This document shows positions 5,324-7,955 of a stretch of 7,955 nt of DNA, piece after piece. Position 1 is the first letter of the stretch; each line of letters opens with the position of its first letter. The position numbers and the translations under genes were made by a program. The notes beneath the pieces were generated by a model, which made no database searches, was not told the origin of the DNA, and saw nothing but the letters and a program-made list of their open reading frames with translations. The DNA is taken from positions 1 to 7,955 of the forward strand of contig JABABO010000348.1 of the NCBI GenBank assembly GCA_014238195.1, read 5' to 3'. The stretch comes from Kordiimonadaceae bacterium (GTDB lineage: Bacteria > Pseudomonadota > Alphaproteobacteria > Sphingomonadales > Kordiimonadaceae).

Positions 5324-7955
5324 CTATTCGGGTTGCCAGAGAGGTAACCGTCCAGGTGTTGCAGGGGCACCTGCTGCTTCTAAACTTGCTTCCACGCTAT
5401 CAAGCGCAACGGCTGTTTGCTTGAGTTTTGCAAGAGTTTCTGCAAATTCGTGCGCGGCAATTTCATAGGCTTGTTTGTGCAGTCCAGTTACATCCGACTG
5501 TGATCCCCAATGCCCGAACATAATTTGTCCAACACGTCCATTAATTGACATGGGTGTTGGCTCATTAATACTGCGGACTGTGCGGTCGCCGTATAAAGCA
5601 GTTCGTATATCCGTTAAGCTGGTTTCCACACTGCGTAATTGCTGTTCCAAATTTTCACTACTGCCAGCAGTGCGCAGACTTGCCTCTTTCAGGTATTTAA
5701 GCCGTTTCGCCATATCGTTTATGCCGACACCAGCTGCTTCAATAGCCCTATAGAGCTCCGAGGTTTTTTGTTGGAAAGCGAGCAAAGTAGGGCGATTCTT
5801 AGTGATCTCTGGGCTAGAGTCTAATGCTTTAACAGTGAAGGACTGCGGGTCGCCAATGTTGCTTAGAACGCCATTTTGACGAACAGCTAATTGCACAGAA
5901 TATGTCCCTGGCAGCACTTGCGGCCCGATAGGTTCACCTTCCCACGGTAGCAGCGGTCGGGGGTTTAGGTCCACACGGTCAGGTGCGTCAAAGCGCAGGT
6001 CCCAGCTGGTACGGTGAAATCCTTTTGAAGTTTTGCCTTTTAGCTTGCGAACCACTGCGCCCGTATTGTCGTGCACAATCATTTGCACGCTGGGGGCTTC
6101 CTCAGTATTTTCCGCACGCAGTGTATCATAATCAGGGTAGGGCGTATCCTCGCCGTCCTTTTGTATTGTTGCTTCGGATTTTAAACGCGCTTTTTTAGCC
6201 GTGATATAGGTATCCTTAATATAGTAGCTAAAGACAGCACCAAAATCAGGGTTTGGGGTTTGGAAAAATTGTGCACCAAGCATGCCTTTTGGGCGTTGCC
6301 CCCAAAGGTCACCCACAATATATTGCCAAGCGTCTTTAACGGGGAACAAAGTGGCCCCAGCCGTTGTTACGGTACTGACCTTACTTCTAAGCGGACTATA
6401 ATCATCAACAATATAGATACCACGGCCAAATGTAGCGATCACAAGGTCATTCTCACGGCGTTGAATTTCAATATCACGCACGCTGATTGTCGGAAAGCCA
6501 CCTTTGATTTGATGCCAATTTTCACCGCCGTTTTGGCTGAAGAATAAGCCGTATTCTGTACCAGCAAAAAGCAAGTCAGGGTCAATGTGATCTTCGGCGA
6601 TTGTATGTACAGTTCCGCGAACAGGCAGGTCGGTTTTCAGTAATTTCCAACGTTTACCTTTGTCGGTGGTTTTTAATATATAAGGTTTGAAGTCACCACG
6701 TTTATGGTTATCAACAACAGCATAGGCAATATTTTCATCATGGACTGATGCGATCACGTCTTCTATCAGTGACATATCAGGGACGCCTTTAAAACGCTCA
6801 ATTTTGCGCCATGTTGCGCCGCTATCTTCACTGATTTGGATCAGGCCATCATCGGTGCCAACATAAATCAATCCTTCTTTCAATTGGCTCTCCGATAAAC
6901 CAATAACACTGCCATACCGGGATGTGCTATCGTTTTTGGCAATCGCGTCAACCGACCATACCCTATCCATGACCTTAAGTTTATTACGGTCAATTCCGCG
7001 GGTCAGGTCGGGGCTAATGACACGCCAGTTATCACCACGATCATCACTGACAAATAGCTTCTCAGCCGCATAATATAGGCGCGTATGCTTGTGCGGGCTT
7101 ATTAATATCGGTGTATTCCAATTCCATTTATAATCATTTTCACCGCTAGCGGGCATAGGTGTAATATAGACACGTTCTTGTGTGCGGCGATCATAGCGCG
7201 CAAGACCACCATATTGATACTGTGTATAAACAATATTGGGGTCATAAGGGTCAGACACAGCTTTATACCCATCACCGCCTAAAATAATTTTCCAATCGCT
7301 ATTGGTTATGCCATGAATATTGGTGGTGCGTGACGGGGCGCAAAGCGAATTATTATCCTGCGTACCACCACAAACATTATAGAAAGGTTCAGCATTATCA
7401 GGCGTTATACGATAGAATTGCGTGATGGGTAAATTATTGGCATGGGACCAGATTTGACCACGGTCCCAAGATTCGTAAACACCGCCATCACCACCAATGA
7501 TAAGATGTTCAGTATTGTCAGGGTCAATCCATAGGGCATGATCATCAACATGGCGGGCTTTGATAGATAAGTCTTGCCATGTTTTACCGCCATCTTTCGA
7601 GATTTTGGATAAGGTATCAAGGCTGTACAATACTTTTGGGTCCTTTGGGTCAACGACTAATTCATTATAATATTGTGGGCTGGTTGTCATATGGCTGGAT
7701 TGTTTTTGCCAAGTGACCCCAAAATTGTGGGATACATAGATACCTTTGTCTGCGTCATTGGCTTCAACAATTGTGTAAAGTGTATCTGGTGTGCTTGGCG
7801 CCTGTGCCAGACCAATACGCCCCATTTCGGTTTTTGGTAAGCCTGATGTGATTTTTGACCAAGTTTTACCACCGTCTTCACTGCGATGTATGCCGCTACC
7901 CGGACCGCCATTAATCAGTGTCCAAACATGGCGGCGACGTTGGTATGTTGAAGCA
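5324..7955 (-). CDS. VPS10/sortilin-like BNR (Asp-box) repeat protein, glycosyl-hydrolase-annotated family (5' end outside window)
   Basis: The last 876 residues of a protein whose frame is open to the right edge. The ATG at 7825 is internal, because 43 upstream codons (7826-7954) continue the same fold, including GGPGSGIHRSEDGGKTW. Eight Asp-box (S/TxDxGxxW-type) motifs run through the first two thirds: SEDGGKTW at 25-32 of the visible protein, then SHNFGVTW, SKDGGKTW, SWDRGQIW, SDDRGDNW, SEDSGATW, TTDKGKRW and SQNGGENW. This indicates one or two large beta-propellers. After GRGIYIVDDYSPLR comes a beta-rich region resembling a FlgD-type Ig domain (IVHDNTGAVVRKL, TSWDLRFDAPD, VLPGTYSV). A helical C-terminal segment of about 150 residues ends in GRLPLWQPE. 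Family members are usually about 1000-1100 residues with a signal peptide, so about 130-220 residues are missing. They are commonly annotated glycosyl hydrolase or sortilin-like on Asp boxes alone. No catalytic residues can be named, so the activity is unknown. Confidence 0.88.
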   Translation of the reverse strand, partial: ASTYQRRRHVWTLINGGPGSGIHRSEDGGKTWSKITSGLPKTEMGRIGLAQAPSTPDTLYTIVEANDADKGIYVSHNFGVTWQKQSSHMTTSPQYYNELVVDPKDPKVLYSLDTLSKISKDGGKTWQDLSIKARHVDDHALWIDPDNTEHLIIGGDGGVYESWDRGQIWSHANNLPITQFYRITPDNAEPFYNVCGGTQDNNSLCAPSRTTNIHGITNSDWKIILGGDGYKAVSDPYDPNIVYTQYQYGGLARYDRRTQERVYITPMPASGENDYKWNWNTPILISPHKHTRLYYAAEKLFVSDDRGDNWRVISPDLTRGIDRNKLKVMDRVWSVDAIAKNDSTSRYGSVIGLSESQLKEGLIYVGTDDGLIQISEDSGATWRKIERFKGVPDMSLIEDVIASVHDENIAYAVVDNHKRGDFKPYILKTTDKGKRWKLLKTDLPVRGTVHTIAEDHIDPDLLFAGTEYGLFFSQNGGENWHQIKGGFPTISVRDIEIQRRENDLVIATFGRGIYIVDDYSPLRSKVSTVTTAGATLFPVKDAWQYIVGDLWGQRPKGMLGAQFFQTPNPDFGAVFSYYIKDTYITAKKARLKSEATIQKDGEDTPYPDYDTLRAENTEEAPSVQMIVHDNTGAVVRKLKGKTSKGFHRTSWDLRFDAPDRVDLNPRPLLPWEGEPIGPQVLPGTYSVQLAVRQNGVLSNIGDPQSFTVKALDSSPEITKNRPTLLAFQQKTSELYRAIEAAGVGINDMAKRLKYLKEASLRTAGSSENLEQQLRSVETSLTDIRTALYGDRTVRSINEPTPMSINGRVGQIMFGHWGSQSDVTGLHKQAYEIAAHEFAETLAKLKQTAVALDSVEASLEAAGAPATPGRLPLWQPE

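Noticed and set aside
5239..5424. Small plus-strand open frame spanning the end of the BNR gene and the gap
   Set aside because: It overlaps the terminator stem and the opposite-strand coding end, has no recognisable domain, and I saw no convincing ribosome binding site.
5475..6547. Several plus-strand open frames of 61-95 codons opposite the BNR gene
   Set aside because: They are antisense shadows of a well-supported coding frame, with no family resemblance.
7823..7825. ATG as the true start of the BNR/sortilin-like protein
   Set aside because: Forty-three upstream codons in frame carry another Asp box (SEDGGKTW) and the conserved GGPGSGI stretch, so the ATG is internal.
7405..7911. Two minus-strand open frames of 74-82 codons in another frame of the BNR gene
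   Set aside because: They are out-of-frame shadows. The main frame carries all the Asp boxes, and the shadow translations show no domain.

Overview
The window looks like chromosomal DNA of a free-living, probably marine, Gram-negative bacterium. Composition is moderate to AT-leaning and codon choice is mixed. A large Ca2+-binding FG-GAP/cadherin/RTX protein built for type I secretion points to Proteobacteria. An alphaproteobacterium is my best guess, but that is inference: there is no rRNA, tRNA or housekeeping marker here to settle it.

Layout. (1) Bases 2-715, + strand: the C-terminal part of an M19 (renal/membrane dipeptidase family) peptidase, cut off by the left edge. (2) Bases 716-938: a tail-to-tail gap with two inverted repeats (771-848 and 867-886), candidate bidirectional 3'-end structures without clear T-runs. 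(3) Bases 939-4988, - strand: one complete 1349-residue secreted protein. It consists of two copies of a cadherin-like domain followed by seven FG-GAP blades, then a short RTX nonapeptide block and a type I secretion tail. (4) Bases 4989-5323: a 335-base gap. It holds a probable terminator of the upstream gene, a good sigma70-type promoter, a palindrome on the predicted start of transcription, a second inverted repeat, a 16-bp-arm leader hairpin and a strong Shine-Dalgarno, all serving the secreted-protein gene. (5) Bases 5324-7955, - strand: the C-terminal 876 residues of a VPS10/sortilin-like, BNR (Asp-box) repeat beta-propeller protein, cut off by the right edge.

The two minus-strand genes lie in the same direction, but a likely terminator and a separate promoter lie between them, so I read them as independent units. 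All three products are, or may be, envelope or extracellular proteins (a dipeptidase and two propeller proteins), but nothing shows that they work together. The strongest leads are the duplicated (cadherin + seven blades) x 2 architecture and the unusually structured control region in front of that gene. I found no CRISPR array, mobile element, RNA gene or defence system.
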